A DNA stretch of 64,000 nt from NCBI GenBank assembly GCA_031265355.1, contig JAISCT010000003.1, positions 27,517-91,516 of the forward strand, given 5' to 3'. Source of the DNA: Oscillospiraceae bacterium. GTDB lineage: Bacteria > Bacillota > Clostridia > Oscillospirales > UBA929. Below, one piece after another: positions 1-9,700 of the stretch. The notes under the pieces are model-generated. The model saw nothing but the letters and a program-made list of their open reading frames with translations. It did not search any database and had not been told where the DNA came from. The number at the start of each line of letters is the position of its first letter. Position 1 is the first letter of the stretch. Position numbers and translations under genes: made by a program.

Positions 1-230
1 TCTCCCTTCGGCTATCCCCTCCCTTGAGATCCGCCAAAAAACAGTCTTGCCGTCCGGCTTGTCTGTTTCCCACCGAACCCTTGCCCGGATTTGTGCGCTG
101 CGCGTTCTGAAACATCCTGCACGCCGCTGTCCCCGTCTTCACCGGTCCGCTTCCGGCACACCGGCAAAGGGTTGATGCCCTGCACAGACAAGAACCACTG
201 GAACGACGACCTCGGCACCGACAAGCCGAC
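1..230 (-). other. Leader of a gene lying beyond the left edge
   Basis: Downstream (minus strand) of the promoter at 270-298 there is no convincing coding frame in these 230 bases. A strong Shine-Dalgarno-like GGGAGGGG (minus strand, about 24-17) lies close to the window edge, so the start codon is probably just outside. A 70-codon open frame at 12-224 has no ribosome site and no signal peptide, and I do not accept it as a gene. Confidence 0.4.
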
Positions 231-318
231 AAATTGGGTAAATTACACAATTAAACCTGCCTCGTCCTCATAATAACACAAGAATACTAGTATGTCAATA
301 TCTTTTTATCTATGTGAA
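231..318 (-). repeat. Promoter-bearing direct repeat, copy 1
   Basis: This segment is nearly identical to 5703-5790 and lies in the same orientation. Shared blocks include the AAATTGGGTA block, ACACAATTAAA, CTCATAATAACA and a long identical block from GAATACTAGTATG through TCTTTTTATCTATG. The two copies flank the GH2 gene at 423-5648. Each copy carries a complete promoter reading leftwards. Confidence 0.85.
270..298 (-). promoter_or_regulatory. Sigma-A promoter (copy 1) for a gene left of the window
   Basis: On the minus strand, -35 TTGACA (298-293), a 17-base spacer and -10 TATTAT (275-270). The spacer contains the 10-bp palindrome ATACTAGTAT, which abuts the -35 box and could be an operator. 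The promoter is duplicated at 5742-5770. Confidence 0.75.
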
Positions 319-360
319 TCCAAAAATATAGCAATATATTCGTTCAAAATATACAAAGCA

Positions 361-399
361 ACGGGCTTCCCGCAAGATATGGCTATACGAGAAGCCCGT
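361..399 (-). terminator. Hairpin after the GH2 gene
   Basis: Arms ACGGGCTTC (361-369) and GAAGCCCGT (391-399) form a stem just downstream of the minus-strand stop at 423. It is followed on that strand by TGCTTTG rather than a clean T-run, so it is a moderate terminator candidate. Confidence 0.5.
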
Positions 400-422
400 C
401 ATATATTTACCGCCAAACGCGG

Positions 423-3400
423 CTACGGCGCACGGGTAACGACAATGTCGTCGATGCAAACGGTGGCGTTCTGGTTATTGGCTTTGCCCACGGCAATACC
501 CCAAATCGCGCCGCCGGCCGTCGCAATCGGATAGCGGTAGGGTATATTGTCCGCGATATGCCTGCCGTCTATCCACAGCGAGTACGTCTGTGCCGAAACG
601 TCCATTAGCGCCTTGACGCTTACCCATCTGCCCGCCGCCCAGTCGCTGACGACCTCATGATTCGTATTGGACGTGCCTCCGGTGCGGTAGTTGATAGTCG
701 TACCTCTTTGCTTGATGACCGTAAAAGCCGCGTCAGAAGCCGCACCGCCCGCGCCGCTGCCGCCGACGATGGAGATGCTGGCGTCATTGGCGACGGGATC
801 GGGCAGCCACTTAAATTCAATCTGAAGCGAGCCGCTTGCTACAGGATTGAACTGGAATACGGCCTTCGTGTCCGCGCTCGGGCTATACAGGGCGAAGCAG
901 TTGTCGCCCGGCGCCCGCTCCACGATGTTCACCGTGGCGTTCGACGGATTAAGCAGCTTGGTCATTTCCGGCAGGGCCGGATATGGCAAGGACGTGCCCA
1001 AACTGCCCGCCGCCAAGCCATTAAAATCAACGTCCAACAGACTGACGGGGCCGGGCTGCGCCGCCGTGACCGTCACTTCGAAGGACTGCTCCCTCGTCCT
1101 GCTTTGATCGTCCGTGGCCGTGACGGTCAGCGTCGCGGAGCCGGGCGCTGTACCTGTGACGACCAGCTTTCTGGACGAGCCCGTTCCCACAATCCGTGCC
1201 GCCGCGGTGGCCGGGTCGGAGGACTGCACGTCCAGCGCTATGTCGGACGGGGCGTAAACAAGAGCAATTTCCGTCTCATAATCGGCGCCCGCCTCGACGT
1301 ACTGGTTCGCTATCGGGCCCAAGCTGAACGAGTCGATAGGCGTTATGATAACGTCGTCATAATAGATGTCGTTGTCGGCCCCGGACTGGCGCGTTCCGAT
1401 GATAACATGGTTGATCTTTTTACCCTGGCTTGACGTCGTAAAGGGTATGTCCGTGCCGTACTGCACGCCGTTGATGACGACATCGTACCTCCTCGTGTCA
1501 GCGTCCACAATAAGTTCGATCTCGTGCCACGCCCTGGCGGCGAGGACGGGGCCTATCTTTGTCTGGTTCGAACTGCTGCCGCCGACAGACCGGTACATGA
1601 ACTGGCCTTCGTGAATGTAAGTTTCGATCATATAATAATCCGGTACGGTCGCGTCCGAAAGCGGCGGGCCGTCGTGCAGCACCATGCGCTGGTATTGCAG
1701 CCTCGTACCCGTCGTATTCTCATAAACCTTCCATTTTACGGAATATTTGCCCGTAAGCAGCGGCGAAAACTTGCGACTGGCCAACGCGTAGGCGCCGGTT
1801 TCTTTGTCCACCAGATGTACGGCCAGATTGTCCGCATGGCCGCCGCGCCCCATCGTTTCCACCGCTATCGTACGGTCGTCCGGCGCGGACAATATCCAGC
1901 CCTCCGGTTCCTCGTCGGGCTTCTGCTCTTCAAAGTCGTCGTAGAGGAACTCGCTTAGTATCCTGCGCTCCTTGGCGAATATGACGAACATGTTGCCCGG
2001 CTCGGAAGGATCCTCTTTGTTGCTGCTTATGTTGACGCTCTCTTCCCTGTCCATCTCGACGCGGTATATCGAATAGCTGTAGCCGCCGATCATGAGCTTG
2101 TCGCCTGTGGGTACGAAACCCTTGCGCTCGCTCACCAGATGGTCGGAAAGCAGCCAGCCCGGTTTTGTCACCAGCCTGTCGTCGTGCGCGACATACACGT
2201 TCATGTCGCGCCCCGCACTAAATCGCACCATGTCCTCGGCCTGGCCGTCCGCGTCGTCGTTCGGCGCGAATATATAGTCGCTGTTGATGAGGTACATGGG
2301 CAGCTTGCCGAATGTGAGAGCCTTGCGGGCTTCCTCGTCGCCGCCGCCCTTTTTATTCCAATCGTTGTACGCATATTCGTTTTGCGCGCCCGGGTTGACG
2401 ACGGATGCCTCGAACTCCGCGTTGGGGCTGCCGTTTTTGCCCGTATACGCAAGCTCTTTGATAAGCGCGGACTTGATTTTGAGCGTATCGTTGACCGGAG
2501 GCGCGGGCGTACCGTCGAAATCGCCGTAGCCCGGGTAGCTCGCGTCGCTCAGGTCATAGCCGAATATTTCCGGCATATCCCCGCTCAAGCCGCCGCCGTT
2601 GCTCACAGGGACAGACGCAAGTGTCGCGGACGCAGGGGTTATGCCGGCGCCGCCCAAGGCGAGCGGCTTACCCGGCTGCGCGGCGCCTATGCCTATGACC
2701 GACGCGCCCAGGGTCAACTCGCCGGATTTTTCGGTCGTGCGTACGGCCACGCGGTTGATACCGGCCTCGATATACAGCTCGGTCTTCATGATCGTGTCTT
2801 CGATGCCGCTGTTATAGCCGCCTTGCCATATGCCTGTCCCGGCCTCCGCAAACTGGCTTATGTCAAACTGGATTTTCGCGTCCAGCGTCAGGCAGCGCCT
2901 GCCCTGCGCGTCAACGGCCTCAATGTCGAAGAGCGCCACATCGCCGCCGGCTTTCAGCCCGCCGGGGCCTTCGATGGCAGTTATCTTCAACGCGGCGGCC
3001 GGGCCATGCGTCTGTTTGGACTGCTCGCAAACCTTAACGCCGTTTTTGTCGTAGCCGACGGCCTTTATCTCCCCGGCTTCCCAGCCGACGTTTGGGAACG
3101 CGAAAAGGTATAAGTAGCTGGGCGACGCGTTGACGCCGACCAGCGTGTCGTTTACATACAGTTCCACCTTGGCGGCCGTGGACACGACGTTGATCGTCTT
3201 GGACACCCCGGCCTTATAGTTCCAGTGGCCGATGATGTGCAGCGAGGGCTCGCCGCCCCACATGACCCGAGACGCGTAATAAGACTCCTTTTCAAGTCTC
3301 ACACCATCCACCTTGCCCGTCGTGCGGCTCATGTCGCTGACTGTACGCCCGTGGCTTGTGGAATCGGAGAAGATCCAGTCCGCACCGCCGGAGTGCCACG

Positions 3401-5648
3401 GCTGCATCATAGGCTGCCATTTCTGGACGGCATAAGCGGCCAGTCTTTCGGACGTCCAGTCCTTATAGTCGGCCAAGCCAACGCTGTGATAGTCCTCATA
3501 CCCTGCGGTATACAGATCCCAGACTCTGCGCGGGGCCTCTGAGCGGTCATACTCGCTTTCGACTATGGGGTACCCGCTGCCGCGCCCGGATGTGTTGCCG
3601 TCCGTAGACTCGCACACCGTCATATACGGCAGCATAAACGACGCGCTCTCGCGGGCGGTGCGCTCCCGATTGCCGCTTGGGTCCCACTTCATGATGAGGT
3701 CATACATCGTCTGAATGTTGACGTTTGTCTGGCCCGTAATATAATCGGACGTGTTGGGCACCTGCTGGTTGGCGTATTCCCACAGCAGTATGCAGGGGTT
3801 GTTGCGATAATATATAAGCATATCTTGGAAGGCTTCGAGGCGCACCCTCATGCTCCGGTCGTAATACTGGTAGCCGGAGCCAAGCGTGCCCTCACTCTCC
3901 ACACCCGGCTGAACGGTTATCATGCCGTATTGGTTGGAGACGTCTATCTGGGAGGGAGAACCGGCCACGTGACCCCAGCGGATATAGTTGCCGCCCGCGT
4001 CCTTCATCTGCTTGATGGTAAATTCCTGAAGCCAGTCCGGCAGGGCGGACGCGAGACCGGCCCACTCGTTTGTGGATTTCTGACCCCAACCGTGCAGCTT
4101 GACGTTATGGCCGTTGATCTGGAAACCATAGTCATAGCTGAATTCCCACGTGCGCACGCCGAGCGGCGTCGCCGTGGAGTCCACAACCTGGCCACCCATC
4201 TTGATATTTGTGACGACGCTATACAAATACGGATAATCCGGCGACCACAGTTTCGGATTCGTCAGCGTGAATGTAAGCACGGCCCTGCCACCCGCGATGT
4301 TGTCCGCGGATATGCCGGCGTCGGACGTTTTTTTGCCCGCCGGCAACGTCACACTCGTGGACTTCACCTCCACGACGTCGCCGTCCATGTCATAAATGAC
4401 GGCCTCGTACTCAAATGTCTTGTCCTCGCCATACTCGTTGGCAATTTCCGCCTCGGCGGACACGCCGACAGACGAGAGATTCGGGGCCTCATTTTCCGTG
4501 TACACATACGTGCCTTGTGTCGCCAGGAAGCTGTAGAGCGGCAGCGTGATGTGCAGCGGGTCGGTCACGTACAGGTATAGGTTGCGGTATAGGCCGCCGT
4601 ATGTGGGGTGCCAGTGCGAGTCGTGCCACGGCAGTACAAATTGGTCTTTGTCGGAAGAATTCCACTCGCCGAACGCTGTTGTGCGGTATGGGAACGTGTT
4701 GTCCACCAAAACGGCTATCACATTGTCGCCGCCGAAGTTGATATGCGGCGTAAGGTCGTAGCCGAAGGGGATAAAACCGTTCTCGCTTTTGCCCTCCAAC
4801 TTCTCGCCGTTAAGCCACACCTCGGCGGACTGTCTGGCGGCCTCGAACTCAATGAACACTTTCTTTCCGGCCTCTATGGCGGGTATCGAGAAATGCTTGC
4901 GATACCACATTTTACCAGTATACATCCAGCGCTGGCCCTCGTGAGTGCCGTCCGGCAAGACGGCGCCGTCCGTGTCCAGTATCTTATCGCTGTAGCTGGG
5001 CAGTGTGGACCCCCGGGCGCGCGTGTATTTTGAGAACGCGTCCGCGTCGTTAGGGCTGTGGGGCAGGTTCACGCCACTCCACGCCGAGTCGTCAAAGCCG
5101 GGGGCCTCGGGGTTTTGCGCGGCGAAGAGGTATGTATGGTCGTTGGGGCCTTCCGGCTCCGCCTTCGCGAACTTCCAGCCCATGTTGAAATTGTGTTTTT
5201 GCCGACTCTCAGGCAATGCCGGCTCCGGCGGCTCTATGGCCGCGAAATCTGTGTCGGCCGCTGCCAGCGGCACACAATCCGCGTCCCAGGCAAAAGCTTT
5301 ATATGTATAGCCTTTCTCCTCAGGGTAGCTCTCTGTTGCGGCCGCAAATTCGGCGGAGGCAAATCCGCCCGCCTTAGCCGCAAAATCTTTCGTTTCGGCG
5401 AAGGCAAGTGTGCCGTCGGCTGAGTAGGCGACCAAAACAAAGTTCCCCAAAAGGTCGCCTTCCGTATTGTTTTTCAGCGCCGCGCAAAATTTCCCCTCGC
5501 TTATCAGCGCGTCGAACACACAGCCCGGGGCGTCGGTTTCTGAAACGCCCGCCGCCAAAGCCGGCGCCAGCCCTGCAAACAAAGGGACAAGCATGGCGGC
5601 CATAAGCGCCACGGACAAGAATTTGCCGAAGAACTGTACTTTTTTCAT
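423..5648 (-). CDS. Secreted multidomain glycoside hydrolase family 2 protein (beta-galactosidase-like)
   Basis: This encodes about 1741 aa. ATG 5648 is chosen because GAGGAGG lies just upstream and a signal peptide follows (MKKVQFF, a hydrophobic stretch, then ALAAG near residue 33); an upstream ATG at 5732 would put a non-signal leader in front. Next come a small module ending KAFAWD, a GH2 sugar-binding jelly roll, a GH2 Ig-like domain and the TIM barrel (about residues 490-780). These are followed by a GH2 C-terminal domain containing LHIIGHWN, then LamG/concanavalin-like regions and a cadherin/Ig-like segment. The likely nucleophile is Glu699 (VESEYD). At the acid/base position the usual Asn-Glu reads Asn-Gln (LWEYANQQ, Gln628). 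GH2 enzymes hydrolyse beta-galactosides, glucuronides or mannosides outside the cell; the substrate here is unknown and activity uncertain. It is transcribed alone from 5742-5770. Confidence 0.85.
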   Translation of the reverse strand: MKKVQFFGKFLSVALMAAMLVPLFAGLAPALAAGVSETDAPGCVFDALISEGKFCAALKNNTEGDLLGNFVLVAYSADGTLAFAETKDFAAKAGGFASAEFAAATESYPEEKGYTYKAFAWDADCVPLAAADTDFAAIEPPEPALPESRQKHNFNMGWKFAKAEPEGPNDHTYLFAAQNPEAPGFDDSAWSGVNLPHSPNDADAFSKYTRARGSTLPSYSDKILDTDGAVLPDGTHEGQRWMYTGKMWYRKHFSIPAIEAGKKVFIEFEAARQSAEVWLNGEKLEGKSENGFIPFGYDLTPHINFGGDNVIAVLVDNTFPYRTTAFGEWNSSDKDQFVLPWHDSHWHPTYGGLYRNLYLYVTDPLHITLPLYSFLATQGTYVYTENEAPNLSSVGVSAEAEIANEYGEDKTFEYEAVIYDMDGDVVEVKSTSVTLPAGKKTSDAGISADNIAGGRAVLTFTLTNPKLWSPDYPYLYSVVTNIKMGGQVVDSTATPLGVRTWEFSYDYGFQINGHNVKLHGWGQKSTNEWAGLASALPDWLQEFTIKQMKDAGGNYIRWGHVAGSPSQIDVSNQYGMITVQPGVESEGTLGSGYQYYDRSMRVRLEAFQDMLIYYRNNPCILLWEYANQQVPNTSDYITGQTNVNIQTMYDLIMKWDPSGNRERTARESASFMLPYMTVCESTDGNTSGRGSGYPIVESEYDRSEAPRRVWDLYTAGYEDYHSVGLADYKDWTSERLAAYAVQKWQPMMQPWHSGGADWIFSDSTSHGRTVSDMSRTTGKVDGVRLEKESYYASRVMWGGEPSLHIIGHWNYKAGVSKTINVVSTAAKVELYVNDTLVGVNASPSYLYLFAFPNVGWEAGEIKAVGYDKNGVKVCEQSKQTHGPAAALKITAIEGPGGLKAGGDVALFDIEAVDAQGRRCLTLDAKIQFDISQFAEAGTGIWQGGYNSGIEDTIMKTELYIEAGINRVAVRTTEKSGELTLGASVIGIGAAQPGKPLALGGAGITPASATLASVPVSNGGGLSGDMPEIFGYDLSDASYPGYGDFDGTPAPPVNDTLKIKSALIKELAYTGKNGSPNAEFEASVVNPGAQNEYAYNDWNKKGGGDEEARKALTFGKLPMYLINSDYIFAPNDDADGQAEDMVRFSAGRDMNVYVAHDDRLVTKPGWLLSDHLVSERKGFVPTGDKLMIGGYSYSIYRVEMDREESVNISSNKEDPSEPGNMFVIFAKERRILSEFLYDDFEEQKPDEEPEGWILSAPDDRTIAVETMGRGGHADNLAVHLVDKETGAYALASRKFSPLLTGKYSVKWKVYENTTGTRLQYQRMVLHDGPPLSDATVPDYYMIETYIHEGQFMYRSVGGSSSNQTKIGPVLAARAWHEIELIVDADTRRYDVVINGVQYGTDIPFTTSSQGKKINHVIIGTRQSGADNDIYYDDVIITPIDSFSLGPIANQYVEAGADYETEIALVYAPSDIALDVQSSDPATAAARIVGTGSSRKLVVTGTAPGSATLTVTATDDQSRTREQSFEVTVTAAQPGPVSLLDVDFNGLAAGSLGTSLPYPALPEMTKLLNPSNATVNIVERAPGDNCFALYSPSADTKAVFQFNPVASGSLQIEFKWLPDPVANDASISIVGGSGAGGAASDAAFTVIKQRGTTINYRTGGTSNTNHEVVSDWAAGRWVSVKALMDVSAQTYSLWIDGRHIADNIPYRYPIATAGGAIWGIAVGKANNQNATVCIDDIVVTRAP

Positions 5649-5702
5649 ATCCAAAAAATCCTCCTCACTATTTGCCGCCGGAACCACAAGCTCGACATCG
5701 AA

Positions 5703-5790
5703 AAATTGGGTAAAATACACAATTAAATCCAACTTATCCTCATAATAACATGAGAATACTAGTATGTCAATATCTTTTTATCTATGCGAA
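5703..5790 (-). repeat. Promoter-bearing direct repeat, copy 2
   Basis: Second copy of the segment at 231-318, in the same orientation. The region from the -35 box outward is essentially identical. Differences concentrate in the transcribed part (for example AAATCCAACTTA here against AAACCTGCCTCG in copy 1). Confidence 0.85.
5742..5770 (-). promoter_or_regulatory. Sigma-A promoter (copy 2) of the GH2 gene
   Basis: Minus strand: -35 TTGACA (5770-5765), 17-base spacer, -10 TATTAT (5747-5742). Transcription would start near 5735, giving a leader of roughly 85 nt before ATG 5648. The 10-bp palindrome ATACTAGTAT sits in the spacer next to the -35 box. Confidence 0.8.
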
Positions 5791-5909
5791 TCCAATAACA
5801 CAGAAATTTATTTATGCAATATATACACTTTTCGTTTTGAGGGGCACCGCACGCTTCTCACCGCATCCCTTTTTGTTCTCCACTCTCCGCCCGCACGGCG
5901 CCACAAAAC

Positions 5910-5969
5910 AAGGCCCTCCGGCCACTACATCTTGTATATGCCTACAAGATACAGTGGCCGGAGGGTCTT
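5910..5969. repeat. Long inverted repeat upstream of the recombinase
   Basis: Two 27-base arms (5910-5936 and 5943-5969) with a 6-base loop TATGCC. The arms differ at three positions, all of which remain G-U pairs in one RNA orientation. The core is CCCTCCGGCCACT and its complement. Read on the minus strand the hairpin is followed by TTGTTTTG, so it could terminate leftward transcription. It could also be a recombinase-associated or mobile palindrome. Confidence 0.6.
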
Positions 5970-6081
5970 CGAGCCAATCCGTCCGACGCCGCGCCGCGCC
6001 GCCCACAATTCCAAAAAGTCTTGCATTCTCTGGTTTTTCGCCGTATTCTTAGTAGTAACACACAGACAGGGAGGTCATGTG

Positions 6082-6762
6082 ATGGAACATCAGAAAATTT
6101 TCGGTTACGCACGCGTTTCCAGCCGGGAACAAAACAGCGCCCGGCAGTTTGAGGCACTGAGGAACGCCGGCGTTATCCCCGGCCAGGTCTACTCGGACCA
6201 GGCCAGCGGCAAGGACTTTGAACGTACGGAGTACCAGGCGCTCAAGGCACGGCTCTGCGCGGGCGACATCCTTGTCGTTAAGAGCATCGACCGGCTTGGG
6301 CGCAACTACCACGAGATCATTGAGGAATGGAAGGCGCTCACAAAGGACTTGGGAGTGCACATTCGGGTGCTGGATCTGCCCTTGCTGGACACCACCAAGA
6401 GCGGCAAGGACCTGACCGGGACTTTCATCGCGGACATTGTGCTGCAGATTCTCTCCTATGTGGCGGAACAGGAGCGCGTCAACATTCGCCAGCGGCAGGC
6501 GGAGGGCATCGCGCTGGCCCGGGCGCAGGGCAAACACCTGGGCCGCCCTTACATCCCCAAACCCCCCAACTTCGACAAGGTCTACGAACACTGGCGGGCG
6601 GGGCATATCCCCGCGGCCAAGGCGCTCAAACAAACCGGGCTGAAGCGGAGTACCTTCGACCGCTTTGTCCGAGAGAAAAAAGCGGAAGCCGCCGCCCGGA
6701 CCACATCCATAGTACCCGCCGCCGCACCGCCCGCGGCCCCTACGTGTCAAAACAGCCTGTGA
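6082..6762 (+). CDS. Serine recombinase, invertase/resolvase family
   Basis: This encodes 226 aa. ATG 6082 follows GGGAGG (6069-6074); the open frame extends upstream but contains the hairpin region and has no ribosome site. The N-terminal resolvase domain (about 5-140) starts with GYARVSSREQ, in which the first Ser after Val is the catalytic nucleophile of the family. It continues with KSIDRLGRN and the E-helix region ending VNIRQRQAEGI. The C-terminus carries a short helix-turn-helix (about 165-195, TGLKRSTFDRFV), followed by an Ala/Pro-rich tail. Such enzymes invert or excise DNA between short sites. The gene stands alone, 113 bases after a 27-bp-arm hairpin and about 290 bases from promoter repeat copy 2, so these may contain its sites, which is inference. 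A weak promoter (TTGCAT-17-TATTCT, 6021-6049) precedes it. Confidence 0.88.
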   Translation: MEHQKIFGYARVSSREQNSARQFEALRNAGVIPGQVYSDQASGKDFERTEYQALKARLCAGDILVVKSIDRLGRNYHEIIEEWKALTKDLGVHIRVLDLPLLDTTKSGKDLTGTFIADIVLQILSYVAEQERVNIRQRQAEGIALARAQGKHLGRPYIPKPPNFDKVYEHWRAGHIPAAKALKQTGLKRSTFDRFVREKKAEAAARTTSIVPAAAPPAAPTCQNSL

Positions 6763-6766
6763 CGCA

Positions 6767-9700
6767 TTACACTTGAAAATAGGCCAGTACTCCTTCGGCG
6801 AGGGCATGGGCCAGACGGCTTTGCGCCTTGTCATCGGCCATCCACTCGGCCTCGGCGGGGTTACAGAGGAAACCTGTTTCCACGATGAACGAGGGCGTCC
6901 AGGCGGGGCGCGCCACGTAGAGATTGGACTGGTGACTGCCCCGGCCGCCGCGCCCCAGGGCGGCCGGCACGAACTCGTAGAGCGTCTCGGCCGCGTCCCG
7001 CCCCACTCGGTTGCGGTACCAGGTGGAGAGTCCGGATATCTCCGACGCGTCCACGTTGCTGTCGAGGCTGTTGCCGTGGATAGACAGGAACAGATCGGGC
7101 CGGAGCGCGCGGCTCTGGGCGACGCGCGCGGCCAAGGACACCGTCGTATCCTCCGTGCGCGTCATAACGACGGTGGCGCCCAGCTGTTCGAGCTCCCAGC
7201 GCACCTTCGAGGCCGTATACAAATTGATTGTCTTCTCCGGAAGGCGATCCCCGAAGGGGCCCAGCGCACCGCTCTCTCCGCCGCCGTGGCCCGGATCGAT
7301 CAGGACGACAAGACCGGCCAGCGGCTTCGCCCCGCCGCCGGCGCGCGGGTGACGCTTGATGTGGAGGATCAGCGTACCGTCTTTCGCGGCTGTCACATAG
7401 TAGCCGTCCAGTCGTTCACCCGCCCGGAGCGCACCTTTGTACACCGCATTGGCGCCGTTGCGCGCCGCCGTGAACGAGCCAAACGGCGTGTCCGCCGGGA
7501 GACTCACCGACGGCGGCGTCTCGGCGCCGTACACGGTGAATGTGAGCGTCTGGCCGTCGTATTCAACCTGGGTAGCGCTGCAGACGCTGCCGCTCAACGC
7601 GAGGGTGTCCCACCCCTGGCCCCGCGCGTAGACGGCGCCGGTCAACCGATTCACCAGCGCCTGCCGCTCCTCGGTGCGGGTGACGTCGTCGCCCGAGACC
7701 CAGCCGCCCATGGCCAGCCGCACCCAAGCGCCGCCGCCCGTGACGGCGGTGATATTGTCCCGCTGACCTTGACTGAGTTCTCCCTGCGGTCCGCCGGAGG
7801 TGGAGGCTTTGGCATAAACATAGGCGGTTTCCGACACAACCTGCGCGCAATAGGGCGCGCCCTCGGGCAAACACTTGACGACGCGCGCCGTCTGGGTACT
7901 CGTCCGCCCGTCGAGCATCATCTGATAGACGGGCGCACCCACCGTGACGACCTGCCCCGTGACATCGGTGTCCGGCAATGTGTAGTCGTATGCATAGGTA
8001 GTGGCGTAGTACCCGCCGCCCGCCGGCTGCTTTTTCACCGCCGGCTCCATCGGGAAGCTCTTGCCGCCCAGCGTCACCGTGACGCTCGCGCCGATGGGAG
8101 CCTTGCAGCGGAGTTTTATCGTCTCGCCCGGCCTGCCGTACTCCTCTCCGTCGGACGGGGCGCCGGATCCGGCCGCGATCTCGGCCTTGTCCATCCGCTC
8201 CGGCGAAGAGGAAGAGGACGGAGACGTCCGCGTGATCGTGACAGAGACGCTCCGGCTCCCCTGTTTAAACGTGAACTTGTTGGCCCCCTTCTCAAGCGGG
8301 AGCAGAACACCAAAAGCTCCGCCCGGGCCGCACCCGGCCACCGTTTGGCCGTTGACGGACAGTGCCTGCGCGGGGTCGGAGACGCCTAAGACGTAGTAAC
8401 TATCGTCGGAGGTAGAGACGTTTTTCGAGGGACGACCCAGCGCCAGCGTCTTAAAATCCGCCGTCGGCATGACGAAAGGGGCGCCGGGCCCAGCCGAAAC
8501 GGTGGCGGACGGCGCGACACTCTCTTGCCCTGCGCCTCGGTAGACGCCCTTCACCGCCCGGTAGAGCGCGCCTTTTTCGGCAAAAAAACCGTAACGAAAG
8601 TGCACGTCGCCCGCCACTTCGGGCGTGGCGGCGTTCATCGTGAGCTGTCTAACAATCTCATCCGCGCCGTACCACGGATCCGAGGGACTTTCCCCCGTGC
8701 CGGTGCGGTAATCGGCGTGGCCGACGTACAGGTCGACGCCGGTGTTCCGCACCACATCCCGCCACCAGTCAAGCAAGATCTGGTAGTCGGCCACGTCGTA
8801 TCCTATGTGCCAATAGAGCTGCGGACAGATGTAATCAAGCCAACCGGACTTCACCCACCGCCGCGTATCGGCAAAGTGGGCCGAATAGGACTCCTGCCCC
8901 CGCGTATCGCTGCCGTCCTGCTGGGAGGCGCGGTTGGCCCAGATGCCGAACGGGCTGACACCGAACCGGCAGTTCGGCCGCAGGTCCTTGACCGTCCGCT
9001 GCGTGTCTTGGATCAGCCGATTTATGTTGTCGCGCCGCCAGTCGTCCTTTTGGGCAAAGCCCGCGCCGTGGGCGGCGTAGGCGGCGTCGTCCGGAAAGTC
9101 CGCGCCCGGATAAAAATAGTCATCGTAGTGGACGCCGTCGATCTCGTAGCGGCGGACGAGCTCCGCCACCCCGCTCACGATCAGCCGGCGTACATCGGGC
9201 AGGCCCGGGTTGTAATACAGTTTGCCGTCCCGGTAGGCCACCACCCAGTCCGGATGACGGCGGGCCGGGTTGTCCGCGGAGAGCGACGTCAGGTCGTGCC
9301 CGCCCGCGCCGCCCGCCGTGACGCGGAAGGGGTTAACCCACGCGTGCAGGGCCAGGCCGCGCCTGTGAGCCTCCTCCACCCAGAAGGCGAGCGGGTCAAA
9401 GTCCCCGGTCGGCGCCTGCCCCTGTGTCCCGGTCAAATTGGCCGACCATGGGAAGACCTCCGAGCGGTACAACGCGTCGCCGGTCGGGCGCACCTGCAAA
9501 ATCACGGCATTGAAACCGACGTCCACGGCACCGTCCAAAATGCGGAGCGCCTCCTGTTTCAGCGCGTCCACCGCAAGGCCGGCCCGAGACGGGTAGTCCA
9601 AGTTCAGTACCGACGCCACCCAGACCGCGCGAAACGGGGCCGTCTCAGACGACGCCGGCGACGGCGGCGGTGGGGCCGACCCCACCGGCGGAGTCGTTTC

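Noticed and set aside
12..224. 70-codon minus-strand frame at the left edge
   Set aside because: No ribosome site, no signal peptide and no family resemblance. More likely leader of a gene beyond the edge.
5910..5969. Simple terminator of the GHL10-amidase gene
   Set aside because: It would have to act 800 bases past the stop, beyond the whole recombinase gene. Listed instead as an inverted repeat of unknown role.
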